Part shown: positions 8,021-16,670 of the stretch, in pieces | How positions within the stretch are numbered: the stretch's first letter is position 1 | How the letters are laid out: the number at the start of each line of letters is the position of its first letter | Assembly (NCBI GenBank): GCA_965207535.1 | Contig: CBDBMR010000004.1 | Location: 175,978-239,977, forward strand | From: JAJDXO01 sp965207535 | GTDB lineage: Bacteria > Pseudomonadota > Alphaproteobacteria > Rhodospirillales > UBA2165 | Direction: 5' to 3' | Length of the DNA: 64,000 bases | The notes under the pieces: model-generated | Told to the model about the DNA's origin: nothing | Seen by the model: the letters and a program-made list of their open reading frames with translations, nothing else | Database searches by the model: none | Program-made: the position numbers and the translations under genes

Positions 8021-9130
8021 ATGAAGGTCGCCGGCACGCCCTACCGCACCATCTGGCTCGCCGAGGACGCCGGGAACGGGATCGGCGCGGCAGAGATCAT
8101 CGATCAGACCAGGCTGCCCCACCGGTTCGTCACCGTGCGGCTGGAGACCGTCGAGGAAGCGGCGGCGGCGATCCGCGACATGCGGGTACGGGGCGCGCCG
8201 CTGATTGGCGCGACGGCGGCCTATGGCATGGCGCTCGCCATGCGGGCCGATCCCTCGGACGAGAGCATGGGCGCCACCTACGATCTGCTGATGGCCGCCC
8301 GCCCGACGGCGGTCAATCTTCGCTGGGCCTGCGACGATCTGCGCGAAGTGCTGACCAACCTGCCCGCCGAACGGCGCATCGAGGCGGCCTATCGCCGGGC
8401 GGCGGAGATTTGCGACGAAGACGTGGAAATTTGTTCCTCCATCGGCGACCACGGCATGCCGCTGATCCGCGAGGCCTGGGAGAGCCGCGGCAAGCCGGAG
8501 CAGGTGAACGTGCTCACCCACTGCAATGCCGGTTGGCTGGCGGCTGTGGATTGGGGCACCGCACTCGCCCCCATCTACAAGGCGCACGATGCGGGAATTC
8601 CGGTCCACGTCTGGGTCGACGAGACCCGGCCCCGCAACCAGGGCGCCAGCCTCACCGCCTGGGAGTTGGGCCAGCACGGCGTGCCGCACACGGTCATCGT
8701 CGACAATGTGGGCGGCCACCTGATGCAGCACGGAATGGTCGATCTCTGCATCACCGGCACCGACCGGACCACGCGCACCGGCGACGTGTGCAACAAGATC
8801 GGCACCTACCTGAAGGCGCTGGCGGCCCACGACAACGGCGTGCCGTTCTACGTCGGCCTGCCAGGCCCAACCATCGACTGGACCGTCGGAAACGGCGTCG
8901 CCGAAATCCCCATCGAGGAGCGGGATGAGGCGGAGGTCACGGTGATGACCGGCAAGACCGCCGCCGGGGAGATCATGGACGTCACCCTCACACCCGATGG
9001 CTCATCCGCTGCGAATTTCGCCTTCGACGTCACTCCCCGGCGGCTGGTAACCGGCTTGATCACCGAGCGCGGGGTGTCGGCGGCATCCGAAGAGGGGCTG
9101 TCGGCGCTTTACCCGGAACGCGCGGGGTAA
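8021..9130 (+). CDS. mtnA: S-methyl-5-thioribose-1-phosphate isomerase
   Basis: MtnA isomerises 5-methylthioribose 1-phosphate to methylthioribulose 1-phosphate, the step after MtnP. The 369-residue protein belongs to the eIF2B-like isomerase family. It has the substrate loop R-G-A-P-L-I-G near 60, the catalytic Cys region H-C-N-A-G near 168, D-E-T-R-P-R-N-Q-G-A near 205, and G-T-D-R near 247. It is in an operon with mtnP. Later salvage genes are not in the window, so the fate of the product cannot be read here. Confidence 0.95.
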   Translation: MKVAGTPYRTIWLAEDAGNGIGAAEIIDQTRLPHRFVTVRLETVEEAAAAIRDMRVRGAPLIGATAAYGMALAMRADPSDESMGATYDLLMAARPTAVNLRWACDDLREVLTNLPAERRIEAAYRRAAEICDEDVEICSSIGDHGMPLIREAWESRGKPEQVNVLTHCNAGWLAAVDWGTALAPIYKAHDAGIPVHVWVDETRPRNQGASLTAWELGQHGVPHTVIVDNVGGHLMQHGMVDLCITGTDRTTRTGDVCNKIGTYLKALAAHDNGVPFYVGLPGPTIDWTVGNGVAEIPIEERDEAEVTVMTGKTAAGEIMDVTLTPDGSSAANFAFDVTPRRLVTGLITERGVSAASEEGLSALYPERAG

Positions 9131-9131
9131 A

Positions 9132-10052
9132 TTGGCCGACGCATCCCTCAAAACCACCCTGCAAGGCGTCGGCTACGGGTGCCTGTCGACGACGTTGGGC
9201 GGCATGACCGTGGCCCTCACCCGCTTCATCATCGAGGATACCGACCCCTTCTCGTTGGCGAGCTCGCGCTATTTCATTGGTGCGGTGGTGCTTCTCGGCC
9301 TGATGGTCTGGCGTATGGGCGTGCCGCCGATCCTTCGCAAGGACTGGCTGGCGTTCTTCGTGCTCGGTGTCGTCATGTTCGCCGTGTTTCCGTATTTCAT
9401 GGCCCGGGCGTTGGAGGACACCACGTCCGCCCGGGGTGGCATCATCTTCGGGTCCATGCCGCTGCTGACCATGCTGATCGCTGTCACGTTCCGGGTTGAA
9501 AGGTTCGGCTGGTACAAGGCGCTGGGCATTCTGGTCGGATTTGCCGGTGCGGCCATCGTCCTGTCGGAGAAAGTGGACGCCATCGCGCCCGAAGCCCTGC
9601 GGGGCGATATGTTCATGATCGCCGGGATGATCTGCGCGTCTTCGTTCAATGTGTTCTCGAAGAAGTATCTGATGCGTTACGGCTCCATGCCGGTGAACGT
9701 CTACGCCATGCTGATCGGCTCCGTGACCTTGTTTATCGTCGCCCTGTTTCTGGGAAATCCGCTCGGCGGGTCGCTCGCCTTCGATGCGACGGGGTGGTTC
9801 GTCTTCTTCATGCTCGCCATTCCCGGCGGCACCATCATGATGGTCAGTTGGGGGAAAGCCATTCAGTTGATCTCGCCGACCCAGGCGGCGGTGACGGTCA
9901 GTCTCAATCCCGTGGCGGCAATCGCAATTGCCGCGGTCATCCTGGCGGAGCCCGTGACGACCAACGTGATCATCGGGTTTCCGTTGGTGGTATTGGCTAT
10001 CTTCATCGCGAACTACCGCCCCGAGACGGCCAGCGCGCCCGGCAAGGCTTGA
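9132..10052 (+). CDS. EamA/DMT-family transporter
   Basis: The 306-residue protein is almost entirely hydrophobic, with about ten predicted transmembrane helices arranged as two EamA repeats (roughly 10-140 and 155-295), the usual form of drug/metabolite exporters. The start is a TTG one base after the mtnA stop, which suggests translational coupling; ATG 9204 would remove the first helix and is less likely. The substrate cannot be inferred, but its place behind mtnPA suggests a sulfur metabolite or amino acid as one possibility. Confidence 0.85.
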   Translation: MADASLKTTLQGVGYGCLSTTLGGMTVALTRFIIEDTDPFSLASSRYFIGAVVLLGLMVWRMGVPPILRKDWLAFFVLGVVMFAVFPYFMARALEDTTSARGGIIFGSMPLLTMLIAVTFRVERFGWYKALGILVGFAGAAIVLSEKVDAIAPEALRGDMFMIAGMICASSFNVFSKKYLMRYGSMPVNVYAMLIGSVTLFIVALFLGNPLGGSLAFDATGWFVFFMLAIPGGTIMMVSWGKAIQLISPTQAAVTVSLNPVAAIAIAAVILAEPVTTNVIIGFPLVVLAIFIANYRPETASAPGKA

Positions 10053-10070
10053 AACCGTTCTGGCGCACAA

Positions 10071-10084
10071 CGGGCTTTTGCCCG
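10071..10084. repeat. Small hairpin after the EamA transporter gene
   Basis: CGGGC-TTTT-GCCCG forms a short stem-loop 19 bp after the transporter stop. It lacks a downstream T-run. It could be a weak terminator or an mRNA end. Confidence 0.35.
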
Positions 10085-10155
10085 GTGGCGGAATCGTGAA
10101 CAATCGGGCTTCGCGGCTTGGTGCCGCCCGCGACTGAACCAAGGGGAGGAAGAAG

Positions 10156-11079
10156 ATGAATGAAATGGGACCACGGGGCCTGAACGCCAATCGCGCCGGC
10201 CCGCCCGAGATCGCCGCCCAGGTCGCGGCGCTCGGCAAGGAATTCACCGACGATACGCCGCCGGTTACCACCGCGATCTATGTTCCCTCGCTCGAGGCGG
10301 TCCAATGGCCGGGAATCGACGTCGCCTCGGACCTGGCCTATGGACCGGACGCCGAGCGTCATTTGCTTGATGTCCACACACCGGCCGACAAAGGCGAGGC
10401 GGGCCTGCCGACGGTGATCTTCTTTCATGGCGGTGGATTTGTCCTCGGCCACAAGAACCAGCCCAACGGCGTCATGTACGCCAATATCGCCAATACTTAC
10501 GCCTCCCAGGGCATCGTCGGCGTCAACGCGACTTACCGATTGGCGCCGAACGTCCAATGGCCCGAAGGTGCGCGGGATGTGGGCGCGGCGCTCGCCTGGG
10601 TGCGGGACAATATCGCCGATTATGGCGGCGATCCCGACAAGATCTTTCTCATGGGTCAGTCGGCGGGCGCGTCCCATGTGGCCACCTATGCATTCCGGAG
10701 AGAACTGCATCCGGACTCGGGGCCTGGCTTCGCCGGCGTCATTCTCATGTCCGGCGTCTATGGCCTCAGCGCCGGAAACGCATCGCCGGGACGGGACGCC
10801 TATTACGGCACCGATGAATCCAAGTTCGAGGAAATGCAGGTCTTGGGCAACGTCACCTTCTCGGACTGCCCCGTCTTTTGCACCATCGGCGAGTTGGACA
10901 CGGTCCCGTTCGAGAAATCGACACTGGCTTTGATCAACGAACTGACCGAAAAGAACGGCTGTGCGCCCCGCTTTAAACAACTCATCGGCCACAATCATAT
11001 CTCTCAGGTGTGCTGCTTCGGGACCGAGGACACCTCGGTCAGCGCGGATATGGTGGATTTCGTGCTGACCAACGCATGA
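10156..11079 (+). CDS. Alpha/beta hydrolase (carboxylesterase / arylformamidase-like)
   Basis: The 307-residue protein has the oxyanion motif H-G-G-G-F near residue 95, the nucleophile elbow G-Q-S-A-G-A near 170, a candidate acid Asp in G-E-L-D-T near 258, and a C-terminal G-H-N-H-I-S with the catalytic His. This is the hormone-sensitive-lipase / BD-FAE group that includes esterases and kynurenine formamidases. No signal peptide is visible, so it is probably cytoplasmic. A good AGGGGAGGAAG ribosome site precedes the ATG. The following MFS gene starts 7 bp after its stop, so they are probably one unit. Substrate unknown. Confidence 0.85.
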   Translation: MNEMGPRGLNANRAGPPEIAAQVAALGKEFTDDTPPVTTAIYVPSLEAVQWPGIDVASDLAYGPDAERHLLDVHTPADKGEAGLPTVIFFHGGGFVLGHKNQPNGVMYANIANTYASQGIVGVNATYRLAPNVQWPEGARDVGAALAWVRDNIADYGGDPDKIFLMGQSAGASHVATYAFRRELHPDSGPGFAGVILMSGVYGLSAGNASPGRDAYYGTDESKFEEMQVLGNVTFSDCPVFCTIGELDTVPFEKSTLALINELTEKNGCAPRFKQLIGHNHISQVCCFGTEDTSVSADMVDFVLTNA

Positions 11080-11086
11080 TCGCCGC

Positions 11087-12400
11087 GTGACCCGTTCTTC
11101 GCCGCTCGGCGGCCGTTTTCGCCAGTCGGGTATTTTCCGCGCCTTTCGGCATCGGGAGTACGCCGTCTTCTCGGCCGGGTCCTGGGTGTCCGCCGCCGGC
11201 ATGTGGGTACAGCGGGTCGGCATCGGGGTGTTGACCTGGGATCTGACCCATTCACCGGCGTGGCTCGGCGGTATCGCGCTCGCCCAGGCGCTTCCGTCCA
11301 TGGTGCTGGTCCCCTTTGCCGGCGCCATTGCCGACCGGATCGACCGCGTGCGTATACTGCGCACGGCGCAGGTTTTCAGTGCCCTGGTCGGCGGGGTGCT
11401 CGCCTGGATGGTCATATCGGGCGCCATCACCATCTACTGGCTGGCGGGGCTGGTCATCGTCCTCGGTGTTTCCAACACGATCGGCCTCCCGGCCCTTATG
11501 ACCATCGCGCCGACCCTGGTGCCGCGCGAGGATTTGTCGGCGGCGCTCGCGACCAACTCCGTGCTGTTTCATTCCACGTCCTTCATCGGCCCCGCCATCG
11601 GCGGGGTGCTGATCGCGCAAGCCGGGATTGGCTCGGCTTTTGTGGTCAATGCGGCGTCCTACTTGGTCATGTGGGCGTTGCTTTTCACCGTCACGCCGCT
11701 TCGTCAGGAACACAAGGCGGGCGGCGGCGGGCTGATGTCGGACGTGTTTGAGGGCATTCGCTACACCGCAACTCACCGCGGGATCGGCCCGGTACTGCTG
11801 CTCACCGTCTTCATCGCCTTTCTGGGCCGGCCGGTGGTTGAGCTCGTGCCCGGATTTGTCGACGTGGTGTTTGGCCGGGGCTCGGTGGAGGAGGGGGTCG
11901 CAACTCTGCTCTCCGCGTTCGGTCTCGGCGGATTTCTCGGCAGTCTATGGCTCGCCAACCGGGGCCGGATCGAAGGAATGACGACCATATTCCTGGTCTC
12001 TTCCCTGTTGATTGCCGCGGCCATTGTGGCCTTTGCCCTTGCTCCCCTCTACGCCGCCGCCGTCGTCATGATGGCGGTGATCGGCGCATCCGGGACGGCC
12101 TGCCAAAGCGGTGCCCAGATTTTGGTCCAGAACGCGGTCGACGGGTCCATGCGGGCGCGCGTAGTCAGTCTCTATACCCTCAACTACCGGGCCGCACCGG
12201 CGCTGGGCACCTTGCTCATGGGCGGGTTGTCGGCCCTGTTGGGCCTGCAGGCGCCGGTGGTGCTGGGCGCAGGTCTCTGTGCGGTGGCGGCTTTGTGGCT
12301 TATGCGCCGCCGCCACGAACTTCGGGACATGCTGGAAGCCGGCGACGGGGACTCGCAGCCGGGCCCGGCGGTTGAGGCCAAACCCAGCGCGGCGCAATAG
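11087..12400 (+). CDS. MFS transporter (EntS/MFS_3-like)
   Basis: The 437-residue protein shows 11-12 hydrophobic helices and the MFS loop motif P-F-A-G-A-I-A-D-R-I-D-R after helix 2. The opening F-R-A-F-R-H-R-E-Y-A-V-F-S-A-G is characteristic of the EntS-like MFS_3 subgroup, whose characterised members export siderophores or drugs. The start is GTG, just after the esterase. It ends 3 bp before the convergent dehydrogenase stop. The substrate is unknown, and no siderophore genes are nearby. Confidence 0.87.
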   Translation: MTRSSPLGGRFRQSGIFRAFRHREYAVFSAGSWVSAAGMWVQRVGIGVLTWDLTHSPAWLGGIALAQALPSMVLVPFAGAIADRIDRVRILRTAQVFSALVGGVLAWMVISGAITIYWLAGLVIVLGVSNTIGLPALMTIAPTLVPREDLSAALATNSVLFHSTSFIGPAIGGVLIAQAGIGSAFVVNAASYLVMWALLFTVTPLRQEHKAGGGGLMSDVFEGIRYTATHRGIGPVLLLTVFIAFLGRPVVELVPGFVDVVFGRGSVEEGVATLLSAFGLGGFLGSLWLANRGRIEGMTTIFLVSSLLIAAAIVAFALAPLYAAAVVMMAVIGASGTACQSGAQILVQNAVDGSMRARVVSLYTLNYRAAPALGTLLMGGLSALLGLQAPVVLGAGLCAVAALWLMRRRHELRDMLEAGDGDSQPGPAVEAKPSAAQ

Positions 12401-12403
12401 CTG

Positions 12404-13471
12404 CTAGTCCAACAAATTCTTGCCGCCGAACCGCTCAAGCCAGCGCGGGATGACTTCCTCGTTGAATACGTGATTGGGCAACTCGCCGCGCAGCGCCTTC
12501 AGGATCGCGTCCGTTGCCCAGGGGATGGCCGGGCCCAGCCCGCCGCCCTTGGTGTAGGCGATCATGTGGGGCGAGAGCAGCACCTTGTCGCCGAGGCCGA
12601 TCAGCGGCAGTTGCGGGTCCGGCGGCTCCTCGGGCAGCACGTCCAGACCGGCGGCGGCGATCCGGTCGCGATCGAGGGCGTCGAACAGGGCATCTACATC
12701 CACTATGGCGCCCCGGGCCGCGTTGATCAGCACCGCCTCCGGCTTCATCAATGCGAACTGGGCGGCCCCGATGAGGTTGGCGGTCTCTTCGGTCAGGTTG
12801 GTATGGAGGGTTACCACGTCCGATTCCGTCAGCAATGTCTCCAGATTCACATCCTCACAGCCGTGATGAACGAAGACGGAATCGTCGATATAGGGATCGC
12901 AGGCCAGCAGCCGCACCCGCCAAGGCGCCAGCAGGTCGGCGACCCGCCGTCCGATCCGCCCCAACCCGACGATGCCGACGGTAATGCCGGGATAATCGTC
13001 CTGCATCCGCCGGCCGAGAAAGGTGGTGACCAGGGAGGGGTCCCGCCAGCCGCCGTTCTTGACATGGCGGTCCTTTTCGCGCGTCCGTTTGAGGAGGGTG
13101 AGCATGATCGCCATGGTGCCCTCGGCGACGGCACCCCAGTTGCTCTCGGTCGGCGAATGGGTGACCAGAATGCCGAGCTCGGTCGCGGCGTCCACGTCCA
13201 CGTTGTCCACGCCGACGGTGTATTTGGCGACGATGCGGAAATCCGGGTTGGCGGCCAGCGCCTCGCGGGTGACGAAGAACCGCCGGTTGGCGACCCCCAT
13301 GGCGCCGACGGTGCCGGGTTCGAATTCGACGTTCACCACTTCGGTGTCGTTGGCCGAATCTCCCCATATGCCGGGACTAACCTTGAGATCGATCCCGGCG
13401 GCGCCGAGCTGATCATGGGACGCGCCGTCCTCGTCGACGACGTTGTAGATGAAGACCTTGGGCTTGGACAT
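12404..13471 (-). CDS. D-2-hydroxyacid dehydrogenase (C-terminal-binding-protein-like)
   Basis: The 355-residue NAD-dependent dehydrogenase has the Rossmann motif V-G-I-V-G-L-G-R-I-G-R near 172, the catalytic Arg in N-A-A-R-G-A-I-V-D near 257, Glu in L-P-E-E-P near 286, and His in L-S-P-H-M near 306. It fits the family of phosphoglycerate, glyoxylate and formate dehydrogenases and CtBP-like enzymes. The substrate cannot be told from motifs. The RidA gene lies 90 bp upstream on the same strand, and RidA-type proteins often accompany enzymes of keto- or hydroxyacid metabolism, so the two may act together. Confidence 0.88.
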   Translation of the reverse strand: MSKPKVFIYNVVDEDGASHDQLGAAGIDLKVSPGIWGDSANDTEVVNVEFEPGTVGAMGVANRRFFVTREALAANPDFRIVAKYTVGVDNVDVDAATELGILVTHSPTESNWGAVAEGTMAIMLTLLKRTREKDRHVKNGGWRDPSLVTTFLGRRMQDDYPGITVGIVGLGRIGRRVADLLAPWRVRLLACDPYIDDSVFVHHGCEDVNLETLLTESDVVTLHTNLTEETANLIGAAQFALMKPEAVLINAARGAIVDVDALFDALDRDRIAAAGLDVLPEEPPDPQLPLIGLGDKVLLSPHMIAYTKGGGLGPAIPWATDAILKALRGELPNHVFNEEVIPRWLERFGGKNLLD

Positions 13472-13508
13472 ATGGGGTTGGACCTGGTTGACGATGGCGA
13501 TGACGGTT

Positions 13509-13583
13509 GTCAGTCAATGACCGCGATGGCGTCGGTCAGTCAATGACCGCGAAGACGGTGGTCAGTCAATGACCGCGATGGCG
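13509..13583 (-). repeat. 26-bp tandem repeat of the ridA 3' end (3 copies)
   Basis: Three copies start at 13509, 13535 and 13561 with an exact 26-bp period. Read on the minus strand, each copy encodes A-V-I-D followed by TGA; only the first one read (13561-13583) is the true end of the RidA gene. The outer two copies are A-I-A-V-I-D-stop and the middle is V-F-A-V-I-D-stop. The period is not a multiple of three, so the copies do not form one frame. Confidence 0.9.
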
Positions 13584-13987
13584 TTGATCTCGATTTTGCA
13601 GCGGGGGTCGGTGGCCATTCGCACCACCTGAACCGTCGTCGTCGCCGGTTTGGATTCGCCGAAATACTCGGCCCACACCTTATTGAGGTCGTCCTGCTCC
13701 TCCATGTCGGTGAGGAACCGGTCCGCCGAAATGACATCGTCGAACGTCGCGCCGGCGGCCTCCAGACCCTTCTTCAGGTTTTCCAGCGCGGCGCGCGCCT
13801 GGCCGTCCATGTCATCCGGCATGGATTCAAACTCCTCGGGAATGTGAGGATGGCTGTGATAAACCGGTGCCGCGGTGACGCCGGCGCAGAACAGCATGGA
13901 GCCGCCGGTGACTTTGATCGCCGGCGCGTACGGCATCCAGATATCCGGCGCATCCGGCCAGTGAAGGTGTTCGATATTCTTTGTCAT
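13562..13987 (-). CDS. RidA family protein
   Basis: The 141-residue protein has the YjgF/YER057c/UK114 fold. It shows the central S-H-P-H-I-P segment near residue 45, a D-G-Q-A-R-A-A-L-E-N-L helix near 60-70, and a C-terminal C-K-I-E-I-N-A-I-A-V-I strand; the Cys and Glu near the end line the usual binding pocket. RidA hydrolyses reactive enamine/imine intermediates to ketones, although several subgroups do other reactions. The classical RidA arginine is replaced here by Lys in the C-K-I-E motif, so deaminase activity is uncertain. It lies upstream of the hydroxyacid dehydrogenase on the same strand. Confidence 0.83.
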   Translation of the reverse strand: MTKNIEHLHWPDAPDIWMPYAPAIKVTGGSMLFCAGVTAAPVYHSHPHIPEEFESMPDDMDGQARAALENLKKGLEAAGATFDDVISADRFLTDMEEQDDLNKVWAEYFGESKPATTTVQVVRMATDPRCKIEINAIAVID

Positions 13988-14134
13988 GGTCGGGTCCTCC
14001 CACCCCTGTCATTCACTTGGCTTCATCTTAGAGAGCGCCGCCGCTGGGGCAATACGCAGCCGTCATCTGTCCGGATATTTCACGTCGGGTGAATTTGCCC
14101 TAAAACGTATGCGTGGACGTGCAAGGGGGGACTC

Positions 14135-14797
14135 ATGGGTCTCGACGTAAAACTGGAAAACGGGGTGCAGCTCTATTGGGCGACGCCCATCTTCACCCGC
14201 AAATTCGATGACACGGAGGATCTGAACGCCCGCTTGGCCAAAATCATCCTCGAGCGCGAGCGGCAGGACCCGGGGGTGCCGAAGAGCGTGGTGCACGGAT
14301 GGCACTCGAAGGAAGACTTTTTCGAATGGCCCCACCCAGAGGTCGCGCCGGTCCGCGACTTCGTCCGCCGCGCCATGATCGAGCTGACGTCCGCCACGAC
14401 GGGCCACAAGGAAGGCGAGTTCGGCGGCGAGGCGGAGTTCATCGCCTGGGCGACCATTCTCCGCAAGGGCGGCTACAACTCCGTACACACCCATCCCGGC
14501 TGCGCCTGGTCGGGGGTTTACTACGTCGATACCGGCGGTGCGGCGGCAAGCGGCGACGGCGGCGGCTGCATTGAGTTCATCGACCCGCGCACCGCAGTGG
14601 AAATGGTGCCTCTGCCTGGCGAGCCGTTCGGCCAACGCCGGCGGTTCGAGCCTGAAGCCGGGCGCATGTATGCGTTTCCTGCCTGGCTGGGACACAGCGT
14701 GACGCCCTATATGGGCGATGACGCGCGCATCTCAATTGCGTTCAACATCCGGATGAAGGATTTTCAGGTGTTTGGGGTCGGCGACAAGCCGGGCTAG
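14135..14797 (+). CDS. Putative 2OG-Fe(II) oxygenase (TIGR02466-type)
   Basis: The 220-residue protein matches the double-stranded beta-helix pattern of the TIGR02466 / 2OG-FeII_Oxy_5 family. A W-A-x-I-L-x-K-G-G-Y-N-x-x-H-x-H-P segment lies near 108-125, S-G-V-Y-Y-V-D near 128, a distal H-S-V-T-P-Y near 188, and an R-I-S-I-A-F-N strand that would bind 2-oxoglutarate. Relatives occur in alphaproteobacteria and in cyanophages, and none has a firm substrate to my knowledge. ATG at 14135 follows AAGGGGGG. The stop TAG lies inside a palindromic element shared with the convergent glnS end. Confidence 0.78.
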   Translation: MGLDVKLENGVQLYWATPIFTRKFDDTEDLNARLAKIILERERQDPGVPKSVVHGWHSKEDFFEWPHPEVAPVRDFVRRAMIELTSATTGHKEGEFGGEAEFIAWATILRKGGYNSVHTHPGCAWSGVYYVDTGGAAASGDGGGCIEFIDPRTAVEMVPLPGEPFGQRRRFEPEAGRMYAFPAWLGHSVTPYMGDDARISIAFNIRMKDFQVFGVGDKPG

Positions 14798-14933
14798 AGC
14801 CGACCATGGTTTGTCGGAATCGCTTTGCGATGCCGACAAACCATGTGAATCGGCTCTACACATTGAAATAGATCGGATTCACATGTTTTGACGAAACCGC
14901 GCCGTGGTTCCGTCAGAACATGACCCGATCTAG
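14794..14933. repeat. Two-hairpin palindromic element between convergent genes
   Basis: Two long stem-loops lie back to back. Hairpin 1 (14795-14858) pairs TAGAGCCGA with TCGGCTCTA, then the CATGGTTTGTCGG arm with its complement. Hairpin 2 (14870-14931) pairs AGATCGG with CCGATCT and then ATTCACATGTTTTGACG-like arms with mismatches. TCACATG-type cores recur in both. CTAG occurs at each outer edge; the left one supplies the TAG stop of the oxygenase gene and the right one, on the minus strand, the TAG stop of glnS. It resembles REP-like intergenic palindromes of alphaproteobacteria and may act as a two-way terminator, but it has no T-run. Confidence 0.75.
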
Positions 14934-16639
14934 GACTTGGCCTTGGCCTGCCGTTGCGCTTTTGCCCAGCTGTCCCGGAGGCCGATGGTCCGGTTGAAGA
15001 TCAACCGGTCCCCCTCCGACCCGTCCCGGCAGAAGTAGCCCAGCCGTTCGAATTGAACGGTTTCGCCGATCGGCGCCTCGCCGAGCGCCGGCTCCAGTTT
15101 GCACCCTGAAAGGGTTTCGACCGAGTTCGGGTTGATGTCGTCGAGGAAATCGCCCTCCGAGCCCGGGGTTTCGGTTTCGAAGAGTTGGTCATAGAGTCGG
15201 ACCCCGGCCTCGGCCGCATGCGCCGCCGAGACCCAATGCAGGGTCGCCTTCACCTTGCGTCCGTCAGGGGAAGCGCCGCCCCGGGTTGCCGGGTCATAGG
15301 TGCATCGAAGCTCGATGATTTCTCCCTGATCGTCTTTCACCACATCGGTGCAGGTGACGTAGTAGGCGTAGCGCAGCCGTACCTCCCGGCCCGGCGCCAG
15401 ACGGAAGAACTTCTTCGGCGGGTCTTCCATGAAATCGTCCCGCTCGAGGTAGAGCTCCCGGGAAAACGGAACCTGCCGGCTGCCCGCCGCCCGGTCTTCG
15501 GGATTATTGACGGCATCCAACAGCTCTTCCCCGCCTTCGGGGTAGTTCTCGATCACCACCTTCAGCGGCTTCAAGACCGCCATCCGCCGGAGCGCATGTT
15601 TGTTGAGGTATTCGCGGGTGCAGTGATCCAGATAGGCCATCTCCACCGTCGCATTGGACTTGGAAATCCCGAGCCGGCCGATGAAATCGCGGATCGCGGC
15701 GGCTGGTACGCCCCGCCGCCTGAGACCCGCCAACGTCGGCATCCGGGGATCATCCCAGCCGGTCACGTGACCCTCGTCGACAAGCTGGGTGAGGCGGCGC
15801 TTGCTGAGTACGGTGTTGGTGAGATTGAGCCGCGCGAATTCATACTGGCGGGGCCGGGCCGGCACCGGCAGGTGCTCCACCAGCCAGTCGTAGAGCGGCC
15901 GGTGATCTTCGAATTCCAATGTGCAAAGCGAGTGGGTGATGTGTTCGATGGCATCCGACTGCCCGTGCGCGAAGTCGTAGGTCGGGTAGATCTTCCAGGC
16001 ATCGCCGGTCCGGGGGTGCTCGGCATGGAGGATTCGGTAGAGCACCGGATCGCGCATGTTGATGTTGCCGGACGCCATATCGATCCTGGCGCGCAGCACC
16101 TTGGCGCCTTCGCCGAATTCGCCTGCTTTCATGCGGCGCAACAGATCGAGATTTTCCTCCGGGGGCCGGTCCCGATAGGGACTGTTCCTACCCGGTTCCG
16201 TCAGCGTGCCCCGGTACTCGCGCATCTCGTCCGCCGACAAGTCGTCCACATACGCATCGCCGCTCTCAACCAGGTGTTCGGCCCACGCATAGAGCTGCTC
16301 GAAATTGTCGGAGGCGTGATAGAGGTGCTCGCCCCAATCGTAGCCCAGCCAGCGCACGTCCTCTTCAATCGCGTCGATATAGACCTGCTCTTCTTTTGCC
16401 GGGTTGGTGTCGTCGAACCGCAGATGGCAGCGGCCGCCGAATTCCTCGGCGATCCCGAAATTGAGGATGATCGACTTGGCATGCCCGATATGGAGGAAGC
16501 CGTTTGGTTCGGGCGGAAACCGGGTGATGACCGTCTTGTGTTTGCCGGTCGCCAAATCATCCGAAATGATCTCACGGATGAAATCCCGGCTCTCGGCGGT
16601 TTCCGGATCGGTCTCGGTGTCGGGGGCGTGTTCGGTCAT
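14930..16639 (-). CDS. glnS: Glutaminyl-tRNA synthetase
   Basis: The 569-residue class Ic synthetase charges tRNA-Gln with glutamine. It has the HIGH motif in P-E-P-N-G-F-L-H-I-G-H-A-K near residue 45, the KMSKS-equivalent V-L-S-K-R-R-L near 285, and the C-terminal anticodon-binding beta-barrels. ATG at 16639 is preceded by GAGG at 6 bp; an upstream in-frame TTG (16672) has no such site. Alphaproteobacteria differ in whether they use GlnRS or the GatCAB route, so this gene implies direct charging here. It is the only gene of its unit, with a terminator of the previous gene just upstream. Confidence 0.97.
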   Translation of the reverse strand: MTEHAPDTETDPETAESRDFIREIISDDLATGKHKTVITRFPPEPNGFLHIGHAKSIILNFGIAEEFGGRCHLRFDDTNPAKEEQVYIDAIEEDVRWLGYDWGEHLYHASDNFEQLYAWAEHLVESGDAYVDDLSADEMREYRGTLTEPGRNSPYRDRPPEENLDLLRRMKAGEFGEGAKVLRARIDMASGNINMRDPVLYRILHAEHPRTGDAWKIYPTYDFAHGQSDAIEHITHSLCTLEFEDHRPLYDWLVEHLPVPARPRQYEFARLNLTNTVLSKRRLTQLVDEGHVTGWDDPRMPTLAGLRRRGVPAAAIRDFIGRLGISKSNATVEMAYLDHCTREYLNKHALRRMAVLKPLKVVIENYPEGGEELLDAVNNPEDRAAGSRQVPFSRELYLERDDFMEDPPKKFFRLAPGREVRLRYAYYVTCTDVVKDDQGEIIELRCTYDPATRGGASPDGRKVKATLHWVSAAHAAEAGVRLYDQLFETETPGSEGDFLDDINPNSVETLSGCKLEPALGEAPIGETVQFERLGYFCRDGSEGDRLIFNRTIGLRDSWAKAQRQAKAKS

Positions 16640-16670
16640 CGGAGCCTCAATTTGGCGGCCCCTGTTTGCC

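Noticed and set aside
7094..8830. 578-codon minus-strand open frame opposite mtnP/mtnA
   Set aside because: It mirrors the codon pattern of two well-identified genes on the other strand and its translation matches no family; GC-rich DNA keeps antisense frames open.
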